Assembly: GCA_964058805.1 (NCBI GenBank)
Contig: CAXKVV010001715.1
Span: 1-19,687, forward strand
Direction of reading: 5' to 3'
Source of the DNA: Schoenoplectus triqueter
Taxonomy: Eukaryota; Streptophyta; Magnoliopsida; Poales; Cyperaceae
DNA: 19,687 bases
The position numbers were made by a program, and so were the translations under genes. The notes under the pieces were generated by a model, which was not told the DNA's origin, did no database searches, and was given only the letters and a program-made list of their open reading frames with translations. This document shows positions 9,405 through 18,712 of this stretch, one piece after another (the first letter of the stretch is position 1; every line of letters begins with the position of its first letter).

Positions 9405-9930
9405 CCTTCGTTGTTTTCACTACCAGAAAAAAGAGCATTGGGGACCCCCATTTGACACCGGTTAAAGCAATAACAGTTGCTGAAATTCAATAATGGTACA
9501 ATAGTAATTATCGTGAAATAATCAAAAATAGTTTTTATAAGAAAACTGGTTCTAAAATAGAGGAGAATAAGTACATGGGGCGCAAGGGGATTTAGAACTA
9601 GTTATCGAAAAAACCGATGCTAAAACTAACCTTTAGCAAAAACCGGTGCACAATTTAACTTTCAAAAACGGTTCTATCAAAAAAACCATTTCTAAAGCTT
9701 AATTAATTTTTGTCAGCCATTTGAAACTGTTTTTTTTCATAAAACTGTTTCTAAATGTAAGGCTTCAGAAACATTTTTTAATATGAAACTGTTTCGAAAA
9801 AGCATTTTTTTTTTGTTTTATATCCCATCTCCCTCTCTCTTTCTCTACTGTCGTGATTCAAAAATTTATATGTTTTGAAACCTCTCTCTCTATCAAGCCC
9901 TCCCTCCCTCTGGAGCTACTTGTCGAAGTC

Positions 9931-10011
9931 AATGGCCCGGGCGGGCGGGGCGTTCAGGGAGTCGCCGATGGAGAGCATGGAGGACGGAAGAGGAAGTCCA
10001 TGGCCGTGCTA
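9931..10011 (+). other. GC-rich island, possible captured gene fragment
   Basis: Inside the CACTA-like segment, ATGGCCCGGGCGGGCGGGGC begins an 81-bp frame of 26 codons (MARAGGAFRESPMESMEDGR...) ending TAG. Its composition is strikingly different from the 30% GC neighbourhood. CACTA elements are known to pick up host gene pieces, so this may be such a fragment. The protein resembles nothing I know. Confidence 0.35.
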
Positions 10012-10212
10012 GTTTTCGAAGCATGAGATGAAAATCTCGCTGAAATAATTACGTTCCTGTGTGAAGACGCAAACGGCAAATAGGTCATTGAAGGGAATGA
10101 GTGTTTCTACCTTAATAATTTTTTTTGCTATCAATGATTATTGATCTCATATACTAGTACCAGTTATTATAACTTTTCAGTTTTTAGCAAGGAAAATATA
10201 TTCAGTGGCTGA

Positions 10213-10455
10213 TTGAAATCGGGTCGGGCCGGGCCGGGTCAGGGTCGAATCGAGTCGGATCAATTTACATATTGTGTTTTTTCAAATCGTTGATAGATTT
10301 CGATTCGATTGAAGACCATTTAATCTCGGGTCGGGTCGGATCAGGTCGGGTTCGAGTCGGATCGGGTTAGTTTAACTTTCTTAAAAAATCAGATCGGATC
10401 GGATTCAGATTCGGACGGATCGGACAAATTTGTCGGGTCAGATCAGGTTGTGCCG
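10213..10455. repeat. Degenerate TCGGGT / GGATC short-unit repeat
   Basis: Two clusters (about 10218-10260 and 10320-10450) of CGGGTCGGGCCGGGTC and GGATCGGATCGGA-like units, separated by a non-repeat stretch containing TGATAGATTTCGATTCGATT. The basic unit is about 5-6 bp. The GC content is high for the window. Such repeats are common inside plant transposons, and no coding frame is implied. Confidence 0.7.
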
Positions 10456-10841
10456 CCTGTACTAAGGAACTTCTGAAATAATTTTGTTAAAAGAACCGTC
10501 GCAAGAAGATAGTTAAAAAAAAAGAATTAACATCGGTTATTGGGTACAAATCGGTGTTAAAGTCTATTTTATATATTTTTATGAGGAAAAGTTTATCTGT
10601 CTTAATTAGTTAATTGTTCAAAAAAGTAACGAAAAGTAAACAAAGGCCGAAAGAACTGATTTCAAAGACACTATTTACTATTCAAGGTACATTAAATATG
10701 TACGTATACATCCTTGTCATTATTATTTCAATCTGGATCTCCAAATCAGATAGCTGTAGCTGTATATATGACAATTTCAGGTTTGGTACTAACTGATGTT
10801 ATATGTCTATAATATATAAGAACAATTTAGAGATAAGACGA

Positions 10842-11379
10842 GGCCTGATAAAATTGGATATATACTTTTTAACACATTTCAATTTTAATTTGAATATTTA
10901 CCTCTTCAAAATTTAAAAATAAGATATTTATCTCGGAAAATATAAAAAACTTTGAATATTTACCCATAATAAGCATTATCCTTATAAAAATTAAAATAAT
11001 AATAAGATAAAATGTCCCTTTATATTTTTTTAATCATCATACAGTTTGCACTACAACAAAGCTAGCAACCTTTGGGGCTCAAAAGAGAGAACAAGGGTAA
11101 GTAATAATATAGCATCAATACAATGTGTATAGTAAAATAAAAAAAATTCAATGCATCACTTTATTGTAGTGTAAATTGTATGGATGATGAAAAAATACAA
11201 AAGGATATTTTTATCCTATTATGATTTTAATTAATTATTAATTTAATTTTTATGAGGATAATACTAGTTATGAGTAAATATTTAAGATTTTAATATTTTG
11301 AGGAATAAATATTTAATTTTTAAATTAAAGAGGTAAATATCCAAATTAAAATATGTGGAGGTATATATTCAACTTTGCC
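10842..11379. mobile_element. Large fold-back element, about 538 bp
   Basis: Left arm 10842-11060 and right arm 11160-11379 are inverted copies. Matches include TGAATATTTACCTCTTCAAA with its counterpart near 11325-11345, the TTACCCATAATAAGC / TTACTCATAACTAGT pair, and an inner CATCATACAGTTTGCACTAC with the complement of GTAGTGTAAATTGTATGGATG. The core between them (about 11060-11160) is unique. No target duplication is clear, so exact ends are uncertain. The innermost CACTACAACAAA ... TTATTGTAGTG pair might be a second small element nested in the centre. Non-coding. Confidence 0.75.
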
Positions 11380-12094
11380 TTAATTTTACATGTTACATCA
11401 CAATTGAACTTGTTAAATCAGTTAGGAAAAGCTTCAAAAGCAAAAATATATACTATACAAATAGGCAGGTTTACGTAAAACCAACCCATAATATATCTCA
11501 TCATTTGTTATATCAATGATTACATTATGTTACATGTACATATTTTTAACTAAACAGTAAATTTTAATTTTAAAATTATATGTTTCGATGATTCTTAAAG
11601 TAATGCTATCTATTTAATTGACCATGAGCACACTCGCCGCTTCATTAATTTGCCAGTACCCGGTGTGAAATGCAATTCACAATAGTTCGAAGTGCCGCTG
11701 ATAAGATATTCATTGCATTATATAATCTTCTGAATAAACCCTTAACCTGTAATCTATTACCTACATGTGTGATTACTTGTTTATTTTCATATAAAAAGTA
11801 TTTATCTGAGATATACGCATGCACAATTAATTGTACATAATAAAAACGATTTATCAAAGAGGGGATGAGCCTGAAAATTGTTTTTTTTCTCTGTGTATTC
11901 CTAGCTAAAAAAAAGAAAAAAAAATGAGCTAATCTCAAGAGAACTGAAATTGCTACATTTAGTTCCTTTTGAATCTCATTTTTCTTATCTGCGTTTTGTT
12001 TTCTAATCACACAAGATACTACTGTTTTCTTTAAAGATCTAGTATTAAATATATCACAAATAAATAAATTAATTAATTAAGAAATATAAAGAGA
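11380..12094. other. Gene-free AT-rich stretch
   Basis: No gene, RNA or clear repeat. The 121-codon minus frame at 11645-12010 is lysine/phenylalanine-rich and shows no domain; I treat it as chance. Confidence 0.45.
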
Positions 12095-12470
12095 AAGAAT
12101 ATAGAATTTAACAGGGTTCAGCTATAAAAAATCTACATCTCCAGGACCTGCAATCACAATAGTCGATTGCACCTAATCACTAATACAAATAAGTTTTTTA
12201 TAACTACGAACTTTCGATCTCTTACACCAAATAATAGGACAGTCGTCGGCTAAAAAAAATAAATGAAACGTGAAAAACTAAGTCTCATTAAAGAACAATC
12301 AAGATCTAACTTCTCACAAATTCTCAATGAATTTTATAAAATAATCTTGAGTTCAGAACAAAAGAGAATAGAGTATAGCTCTCAGAAAACTTGATGGCTA
12401 GGTTTTACAAAGAGAAATTCATCACGTTTGAGAAGAAAGAAAGGTGTATATATAGAGATACACCAAAATT
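12095..12470. mobile_element. Possible retroelement-derived segment
   Basis: The text AACAGGGTTCAGCTATAAAA ... CTACATCTCCAGGACC resembles a widespread dispersed plant sequence of the form ACGTGGTTCGGC ... CCTACATCCACGG. It is followed by a stretch with TGAGTTCAGAACAAAAGAG. The likeness is from memory and partial; no ends or coding parts are visible. Confidence 0.25.
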
Positions 12471-12487
12471 GACAACAAATCGAGCAA

Positions 12488-12797
12488 ATCCATTGCAACG
12501 ACCCTAGCACATTTAACTGTTATAACAGATGTAAGATCTATTACAACGGATGCATAAGGGAATTGTTCTGGAAATTTTTGGCTAAATTTTGTACACAAAA
12601 TATTTAATCTGTTATAACAGATATTGAGATCTGTCATAGTGGTTAAATAATAAAATTTCTCTCGAGGTCATCTGTTATAATGGATAAGACATCCATTACA
12701 ATGATTATGATATGTTTGGCTCAGGAGCAATTTGATCAAAATTTATACATACTTGATTTAATCCGTTACAATGGTTATAAATTCCGTTGTAATGGTT
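12488..12797. repeat. Left array of 16-bp palindromic motif, nine copies
   Basis: Nine copies of ATCYGTTRYAAYRGAT start at 12488, 12515, 12536, 12607, 12629, 12670, 12691, 12761 and 12782. The copy at 12607-12622 is a perfect 16-bp palindrome (ATCTGTTATAACAGAT). Several copies sit in close pairs 21 or 22 bp apart. The array pairs with a second one at 15169-15427 and probably marks the subterminal region of a mobile element. Confidence 0.8.
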
Positions 12798-13482
12798 AGG
12801 GCATACGTACCTAAATCTGACCATTTTAGTCTCAAGACAATTTTGATTACCTTTGATTATTATAAATCTAACCTAATCAAATTATATCTTCAGATCTTTA
12901 TGCTTGAGTTCTTCTACTTAAGCTCAATATTTGCACTTTATAAAGCTCTAAAAAAATATTAAATTTATATATAATTATTTTACAAATTCATAAATATCAT
13001 GTTATATAATTTTGATAATTGTATACAATAATAATCTTTTCCTTTTGATGATTTACAAAACAATTATATTTTTGTATAATATTTATTTTGAAGAATATAA
13101 AATCTCATTATAAAATTCTAAAATGATATCTATGAAATTTATTTCTCCCTTTTTATTTATAATTGAAGAAAGAAAATAAATTTGATAAAATTTCTCTCAA
13201 AATATTCATTCTCTCCCTCAATTAAATAATTTTATCAGTAATACACATACAAATCAAACAACATAAAAATAAAACATGTACAAATGAACAAATATAGCAA
13301 GTCAGAATAGAGAATAATACATGGAACTAAAACATATATGTCATCACATAACATGAATAATAAAAAAAATCAACATGCAACTAACATAACAACTGTGAAA
13401 ATTAACAATAAGCATAATATATCACATAACAGACAAATATCCTAAGTTGAAGAAAAAAGAAATAGATAAGAAATCCTAAGAG
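12798..13482. other. AT-rich filler inside the palindrome-array element
   Basis: About 680 bases without a convincing gene. It lies between the left motif array and the C-terminal end of the minus-strand pseudogene, where a 3' region would be expected. Confidence 0.4.
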
Positions 13483-14576
13483 CTACTCCTCCATGGGAGC
13501 GTCATCACCATCACCGTCACTCATCACTCATCACTAAGAGCATCATCACTATCATTATCATGCCCGCTGGAAGAGTTGATACCTACACCAAACTGATGAA
13601 TTCATCTGATCATCAGATCATGTTGTGCCGTCTTGATCGAGTTCAGGTGGTTGTACACATCAGTGGCGATGGTGGAGAACTAGGAGCAAATCCAATGCAA
13701 CTGGACATTGGTATCATCAGAAGGGGCAAGTCGGCAGACGCCTCATAAAAGATGCCTAGTGGAAGACAGACGAAGGAGCAAATGGTGCCTCGAGCTCGAG
13801 ATTGGCTAGATCCCAATACTGGTTGGGCAACACATTATGTGCGAAAATCTAGTAATTGATCGTTTTAAGTTCAGGTACCATGATAGGCTGACCGTTGTCA
13901 ATAATCCTTTACCACCCCAAATTGATAAGCTCATTAAAAATATTGATAGATAATATGAGCTTATCAGTGATCTCTGGGGACAGATCAATCAGATGACATC
14001 GAACTATCTCATGAATGAGTGAAAAATAAGGTAGAGAATAGTTCTTATTGGTGAAGGCGATGCACATGTGCCTGAGGAGGATGTAGGGATGTTGATCTTG
14101 ATATCGTCGAGAGAGATTAAATGTCGTATGTAGAAGATGATATTTTATTTCATGTTTATCTTCATCGTCGACTTAGGAGTGAGGATATTATTGACAATGA
14201 CAAAGATCAATCGATGAAGGTCTGAAAGATGTGTAGCATAAAGAGGCTTACCCGTGACCCACTCTTTATCAAACTATGTCCTGTAGGCATTTGCATCCTC
14301 CTGTGCAATTATCACCCAACCCTGAAGCGGATATACTTCATCGTCCTCATTGGTAATATTCAGATACCAACCTAGATTGTCCATGGTGAGCTCAAGAGTA
14401 CAACTGTACAAGACATTTGTTGTTTATAATGGGTCGTTATGAAATTGAAGTTTGATATAGAACAGTTTGATCATTTACATAGATGTGAGGTCATTAATTC
14501 TAAGAAATCGACACCAACCTCAATGATCTAGGTACTGGTCTAATTAGGTGCTTTCTTGCTCTCGAATGGCCCTAAT
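13483..14576 (-). pseudogene. Decayed plant transposon/retroelement-type protein
   Basis: Read on the minus strand, one frame from about 14576 to 13806 gives protein-like sequence broken by eight in-frame stops. Examples are STxLDQYLDHxGWCRFLRI, MIKLFYIKLQFHNDPL, TMDNLGWYLNITNEDDEVYP and SDLHRLIFVIVNNILTPKS, then FYIRHLISLDDIKINIP. After a one-base frame change it continues NVLPNQYWDLANLELEAPFA. An acidic tail (SDGDGDDAPMEE) ends at TAG 13483-13485. The order 'GW.RF', 'KLFY..L', 'LHRLI...ILTPKS' and 'FYI..LI......INIP' recalls, from memory, the plant-only family annotated as putative plant transposon protein. Most stops look like C-to-T decay (for example CGA to TGA at HRGW). The plus-strand frame at 13560-13748 is a shadow. 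Non-functional. Confidence 0.5.
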
Positions 14577-15168
14577 TTTATGGAAAAAAACCGACCGATA
14601 CCCGACGTTATTGAAATTGTCTTATATAATTGGTAAAGGCTAGGGCGTCCTTGAATAGATACCGATTAGTATATGCTATTGTCATGTCCATGCATGGTGG
14701 TCCATATCGAGAAGAGGACCCCCACAGATACTAGTTGGTTGGGCTAGTTCTCGATCCCTCTTATGAGTCATTTTATCGATTCAAAAAAATAAAGGGTCTA
14801 AGTGCAATAATTATCAAAATTTCTCAAACCTCCGAGAAGAGACAACCTTTGAAGAGAGAATCATCTCACAAACTTGAATCCATAAATAATTTCTTGATTG
14901 GAGCAGCGGAGCAATGACAATCACTTTTTTCTATTTTCGGTCTAGGGTTGGGAAGAAGACCAATGAGAGAGAGAAGAGAAGTGAAGGGGAGAAAATGAAA
15001 GAGAGAAGAGGGATGGTTTCGATGAGAGAAATGGAGGTCAGATGTGACAACAGCAGAAATGGAGAGAAAGGAGAGAAAATGAAGAAAAACATGGAAGGGA
15101 TCGGTTTTGAGAAGAAGAAAGAAGGAGAATAGGCGTGTCTCTTCCTTAAACTGAATTAATTTTGAACT
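14577..15168. other. Interior of the same element, with purine-rich tract
   Basis: 14577-14900 could hold the N-terminal part of the pseudogene, but I cannot follow a frame. 14940-15130 is strongly purine-rich on the plus strand (GAGAGAAGAGAAG-type), giving a lysine/glutamate-rich 72-codon plus frame that I regard as a composition artefact. Confidence 0.4.
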
Positions 15169-15427
15169 ATTCGTTGTAACAGATAGCTATCTGTTATAAC
15201 ATATGAGAGATATAAATGATAGAAAATGTAATGCAACTAATAGGTCAATAAATTTTGTATCCTTTACAATGATTAGATCATCTGTTGTAATGATATGCAC
15301 ATTGATATAGGGAGAAAATTTTGAATTTATCCGTTGACAACAAATTTTTCTCTCGAGATTTTTATGGTCTTTTTGAACTAATCTGATTTAATTTGTTGTA
15401 ACATTTATGATAACCGTTGCAACAGAT
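15169..15427. repeat. Right array of 16-bp palindromic motif, seven copies
   Basis: Copies start at 15169, 15189, 15259, 15280, 15329, 15391 and 15412, matching the left array consensus with more decay. Close pairs about 20-21 bp apart recur here as in the left array. The blocks TTTCTCTCGAG and TGATTTAAT precede motif copies in both arrays in the same orientation. Confidence 0.75.
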
Positions 15428-15506
15428 GAGAGATTTTTTTTTGTGTGCAGAAGAATGCCTTTTAATATGAAAATTGAACATCGCTCTCCAGTCAAAGTTA
15501 TTATGT

Positions 15507-15508
<2 letters not shown>

Positions 15509-15568
<60 letters not shown>
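15509..15568. repeat. (TA)30 microsatellite, left of the embedded element
   Basis: Uninterrupted TA dinucleotides over 60 bp, followed without a break by a (GA)9-10 run to about 15587. Frames reading IYIYIY are artefacts. Confidence 0.95.
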
Positions 15569-15587
<19 letters not shown>

Positions 15588-15988
15588 CGAGCTTATGGTG
15601 CTTTGCGAAATATAAAATATCATGTATTTCACGTTCATATCTCAGATTTAAAAGTCCAAACGGCCGATCCAAACCGTTGAATATGATCTTCTTATTAAAA
15701 TATCTTTGGAGATCAAATATAATATTTTTTTGAAACTTTTTGCTATTTTTTAGATGGGTATAAAATCACTAGTTTTAGATGGTGCAAAAATCATTAGATC
15801 AACAAACTTTGTACCTATTTAAAATATAGCAAAAATATTCAAAAAATATAAAATTTGATGTCCAAAGATATTTCAATATAAAAATCATGTTCAATGGTTT
15901 GAAACTTTGAATCAACAATTTGGACTTTTAAATTTGAGGTGTGGACGCGAAACATGAAAAATTTTATGCTTCACGAAACATCATAACC

Positions 15989-15992
<4 letters not shown>
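15569..15992. mobile_element. TA-microsatellite-embedded fold-back MITE, 424 bp
   Basis: The segment between two TA tracts folds back. The left sequence GAGCTTATGGTGCTTTGCG ... CTCAGATTTAAAAGTCCAAA matches the complement of the right end (GAGGTTATGATGTTTCGTG ... CTCAAATTTAAAAGTCCAAA). The pairing continues through AAAATATCTTTGGAGATCAAA and its right-arm counterpart. It carries no gene. Being bounded by (TA)n on both sides is the property of microsatellite-targeting MITEs such as rice Micron; membership in that family is inference. Confidence 0.8.

Positions 15993-16053
<61 letters not shown>
15993..16053. repeat. (TA)30 microsatellite, right of the embedded element
   Basis: 61 bp of uninterrupted TA, practically the same length as the left tract, ending at ATGTCAATC. 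Confidence 0.95.
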
Positions 16054-16056
<3 letters not shown>

Positions 16057-16065
16057 AATCTCATT

Positions 16066-16150
16066 ATTAACACAAGTGAAGAGATCAAGTAGTAGTGTTT
16101 TCAGTCATTAAGAATGTAGCTCATTTCTTGGTTCAAATCCCACTTAATGC
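16066..16150 (+). ncRNA. tRNA-like / SINE-like fragment with B box
   Basis: GGTTCAAATCCCAC at about 16131-16144 is a good Pol III B box (T-arm), and AAGTAGTAGTG upstream (about 16086) could be a degenerate A box at about tRNA spacing. The cloverleaf is not intact, with no complete acceptor or anticodon stem, so this is a tRNA-derived SINE piece or tRNA relic and not a functional tRNA. Confidence 0.35.
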
Positions 16151-17233
16151 GCCCAATTTTTTGAAATTTGTGAGTTTGATCGTACTCAGTCATATCAGAG
16201 ACTATACCTAGCTGTATCAGAGACTAAACCGACCAATCAAATAAATATTAAAATATCAGGTATGTCATGCGACGTACCAGATATGTATCTGTACCGTACC
16301 TGACAGTACATAACATAGATCCAAAATAAATAAATAAAAGAACAAATTCAAAACAAGCTCTAATATGCATATATCTTTGCTTTGGTTTTTTGTTTATTAA
16401 TTTATTAATAAACTTTTAGCATGGGTACAATATATCACAACGATTCATTTTTTTATTATTTTGTAATATATACACTATACATTGCAGGGAGAATTTTAGT
16501 AATAATAAGATTCATAAAATTAAGCAAATATTAATTTTCCGAACATTCCTAAACGAATAGACGAGTCAAGCAAATTTGAGTTTTCCCTTCAAAATCCCCG
16601 AATCAACTTGCGAATTTTGTTAATTATATGAATTATTTCTAAATTGTTTATCATAAGAAAAAACAAATTACTCCGAATTACATTTATAACATATCAGAAT
16701 TTAATTTTTTTTGTAGTTCGTCAAATAAATTTAAAATATCTTGAATTAATTTGTCACATAAAGACGCTACTAACTGTCCACAACGTCAGACGGTTGATTA
16801 CATATCTTGAACCGCAGAAGAACCTTAATATGACATGTGATCGTACCCTCTCGTAGACTCGTAGTGTGATGATGGGTTCAGTCTTTAGACAGCTTGAACC
16901 TAATTAAATTAACTATCAGTATATATACCTTTCACTTTTCCCATTTCTCTCTTGCTTTTGCTTTTGTAATTTCTTGCATGTTCTTTTTCACCTTAAAAAC
17001 CGTGGACACGTTTAGATTGTTGGTTCGGTAGGACAAGTAGTATTGTTTTAGGTGGACGTCATTATAAAAGGTGAATTCAAAAGTGAGAACGATCATTTCA
17101 GAAGATGGTTTAGAAAACCCAGTAAAACTTTCCTAAATCATGGATGCATGCAACAAATTAAAAAAACATTTATTTTATGTCAGTGAGTAATTACAGGTCA
17201 GTTCGATTTAATTAGTTTAAAATATTTAAGCCG
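16151..17233. other. Gene-free stretch
   Basis: AT-rich, with TATCAGAGACTA repeated twice near 16194 and 16216 and a palindromic-looking GTACCAGATATGTATCTGTACC region near 16275-16300. The plus frame at 16644-16856 shows no family likeness. No RNA gene is found. Confidence 0.45.
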
Positions 17234-17532
17234 GTTTGGTACTTATATTTTCTTTGGGAATAAGGTGGAAGGGAGATTTTTCGGAAGAAATTTTCTTCCA
17301 CTCCAATCTAATTTTTAGTATTAGTGTTTGGTACCATAGGAGAAGAAACATTGATTTTTTAATGAAATTTAAAAAACTAATAATTTTCGAATTTATATAA
17401 TAATAGAAATAATCATATTATAAGATATATTTACTGTAATTTTATTATTTTAATATATTATTGACGTCACAATTAATAAAAAATTTAATTTCATAAAAAT
17501 GCATGAAAAAATTAGAGATATCTATATGCTTA

Positions 17533-17595
<63 letters not shown>

Positions 17596-17988
17596 ATTAT
17601 CATAGTTGATTATGTTGTAACAATATTAATATCATTATGAATATAAATATAATTAAGAATATTATTATTACAATGATAATAATAACAATTATAGTAACAA
17701 ATATAATAATACTAATTTATATTATATTATTAAAATTAATATTTATAATAATACTATATTTATAAAATTACTTTCATATTTGTATTATAATAATATTATT
17801 ATTATTATTATGTTATTAGTTAATATTATTTTAATTACTGAAGGAATAATATGAAAAAAAAAAGAAAATGAGTTGCATAATTGTAATATAATGTAGAAGA
17901 AAATGAACTTTATTGAGGTTGGATGGTAATGCACACTTCTTCTAAAATTAGCAAGAAGAAACTTTATTCCGAAAGAATTCCACCAAAC
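17234..17988. mobile_element. Candidate old transposon with GTTTGGT ends, microsatellite inside
   Basis: GTTTGGT...CTTTGGGAATAA at the left (17234) is mirrored by TTATTCCGAAAG...ACCAAAC at the right (ending 17988). Another GTTTGGTACC stands at 17326. The interior is mostly TAA/ATT repeats. The inverted match is short and imperfect, and no target duplication is visible. Confidence 0.3.
17535..17592. repeat. (TAA)19 microsatellite
   Basis: Nearly uninterrupted TAA/AAT units over 58 bp, followed to about 17840 by a degenerate ATT/TAA-rich tract. Confidence 0.95.
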
Positions 17989-18094
17989 AGAGATAAAATT
18001 AGCTGGAAGTTGAAGAGAAGAAGACGAATTTGCTTCTTCGATCTCAAATTATGACAAAAATAACATTCATCATTTTCTATTCTCTTTTATGCAT

Positions 18095-18165
18095 TATCAT
18101 CATCATCATAATCATAATTATAATTATTATCATAATTATTATTATCATCATTATCATTATATTAT
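18095..18165. repeat. ATT/ATC microsatellite, left part
   Basis: Mixed ATC, ATT and ATA trinucleotides, continuing on the other side of the MITE at 18377-18600. The tract was evidently split by that insertion. Confidence 0.85.
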
Positions 18166-18376
18166 GGGAAATTTATCAAAATGTCATCCCAAAACTAACT
18201 CTTGCTCTAATGCTACTCTCAAATATGTGTAATTGTCCGAATGCAGTTCAAACTTTATATATTTTATATTTTTTAAAATAAAAATGCATAATTAGTGAAA
18301 TTTTGACAATTACAGATATTTTAGAGTGACATTAGAATAAGAGTTAATTTTGAGGTGATATTTTGACAAATTTCTC
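18166..18376. mobile_element. 211-bp Mutator-like MITE with perfect 9-bp target duplication
   Basis: Begins GGGAAATTTATCAAAATGTC and ends with GACAAATTTCTC. Arms of about 80 bp are inverted copies (AACTAACTCTTGCTCTAATG on the left; complement AATTAACTCTTATTCTAATG on the right). The identical 9-mer TTATATTAT lies at 18157-18165 and 18377-18385. Because the target is an ATT microsatellite the duplication alone is weaker evidence, but it coincides exactly with the inverted ends. Non-coding. Confidence 0.82.
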
Positions 18377-18600
18377 TTATATTATTATAATCATTATCAA
18401 CATCAACATTATCATTGTCATTATTATTACTATTATTATTATTATTTATTACTATTATCATTTTACTAATACTATTAATATTATTATATATATTAGTTTT
18501 GTTGTTATCACTGTATTTGTTATTAATGTTATACAATTTGTCATTATGATATATAATTATAAGGACATTACTTTAGTCATTATACATTTTCACGTATTAT
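18377..18600. repeat. ATT/ATC microsatellite, right part
   Basis: Degenerate ATT/ATC/ATA units with occasional TTG and GTT; frames on both strands (I/N/Y/D-rich) are artefacts. Confidence 0.8.
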
Positions 18601-18712
18601 GAAACATTTTCTTTCACAATTCTTCTCTTTGTCCTTTTAATATTGTTACCAAACATCATTGAATTTTTTTGAAATCGTGTGGAATAGTGTTTTTCTTAAA
18701 TAGCCATCTTCC

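Larger units (their letters stand above)
9418..10570 (+). mobile_element. CACTA-type DNA transposon end (left terminus and subterminal region)
   Basis: The segment opens with CACTACCAGAAAAAAG, the recognised plant CACTA (En/Spm) terminal motif, followed by GGGGACCCCC. The next ~370 bases contain about nine degenerate repeats of the type AAACCGGTTCTAAA (near 9459, 9545, 9612, 9641, 9667, 9684, 9725, 9740 and 9784), typical of subterminal binding-site repeats. A similar ATCGGTGTTAAAG occurs near 10550. I find no matching right terminus ending GTAGTG and no transposase, so the right limit is a guess and the element is a truncated or decayed non-autonomous copy. Confidence 0.7.

Noticed and set aside
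11645..12010. 121-codon minus-strand frame
   Set aside because: Low-complexity stretches (poly-F, lysine runs) and no recognisable domain; AT-rich background can give such a frame by chance.
13560..13748. 62-codon plus-strand frame starting MPAGRVDTYTKL
   Set aside because: The minus strand carries the protein-like frame with an acidic tail; this is its shadow.
14914..15132. Lysine/glutamate-rich 72-codon plus frame
   Set aside because: Reflects a purine-rich tract inside the decayed transposon; no family likeness.
15388..15733. Frames on both strands with IYIYIY runs
   Set aside because: Translations of the TA/GA microsatellite; not proteins.
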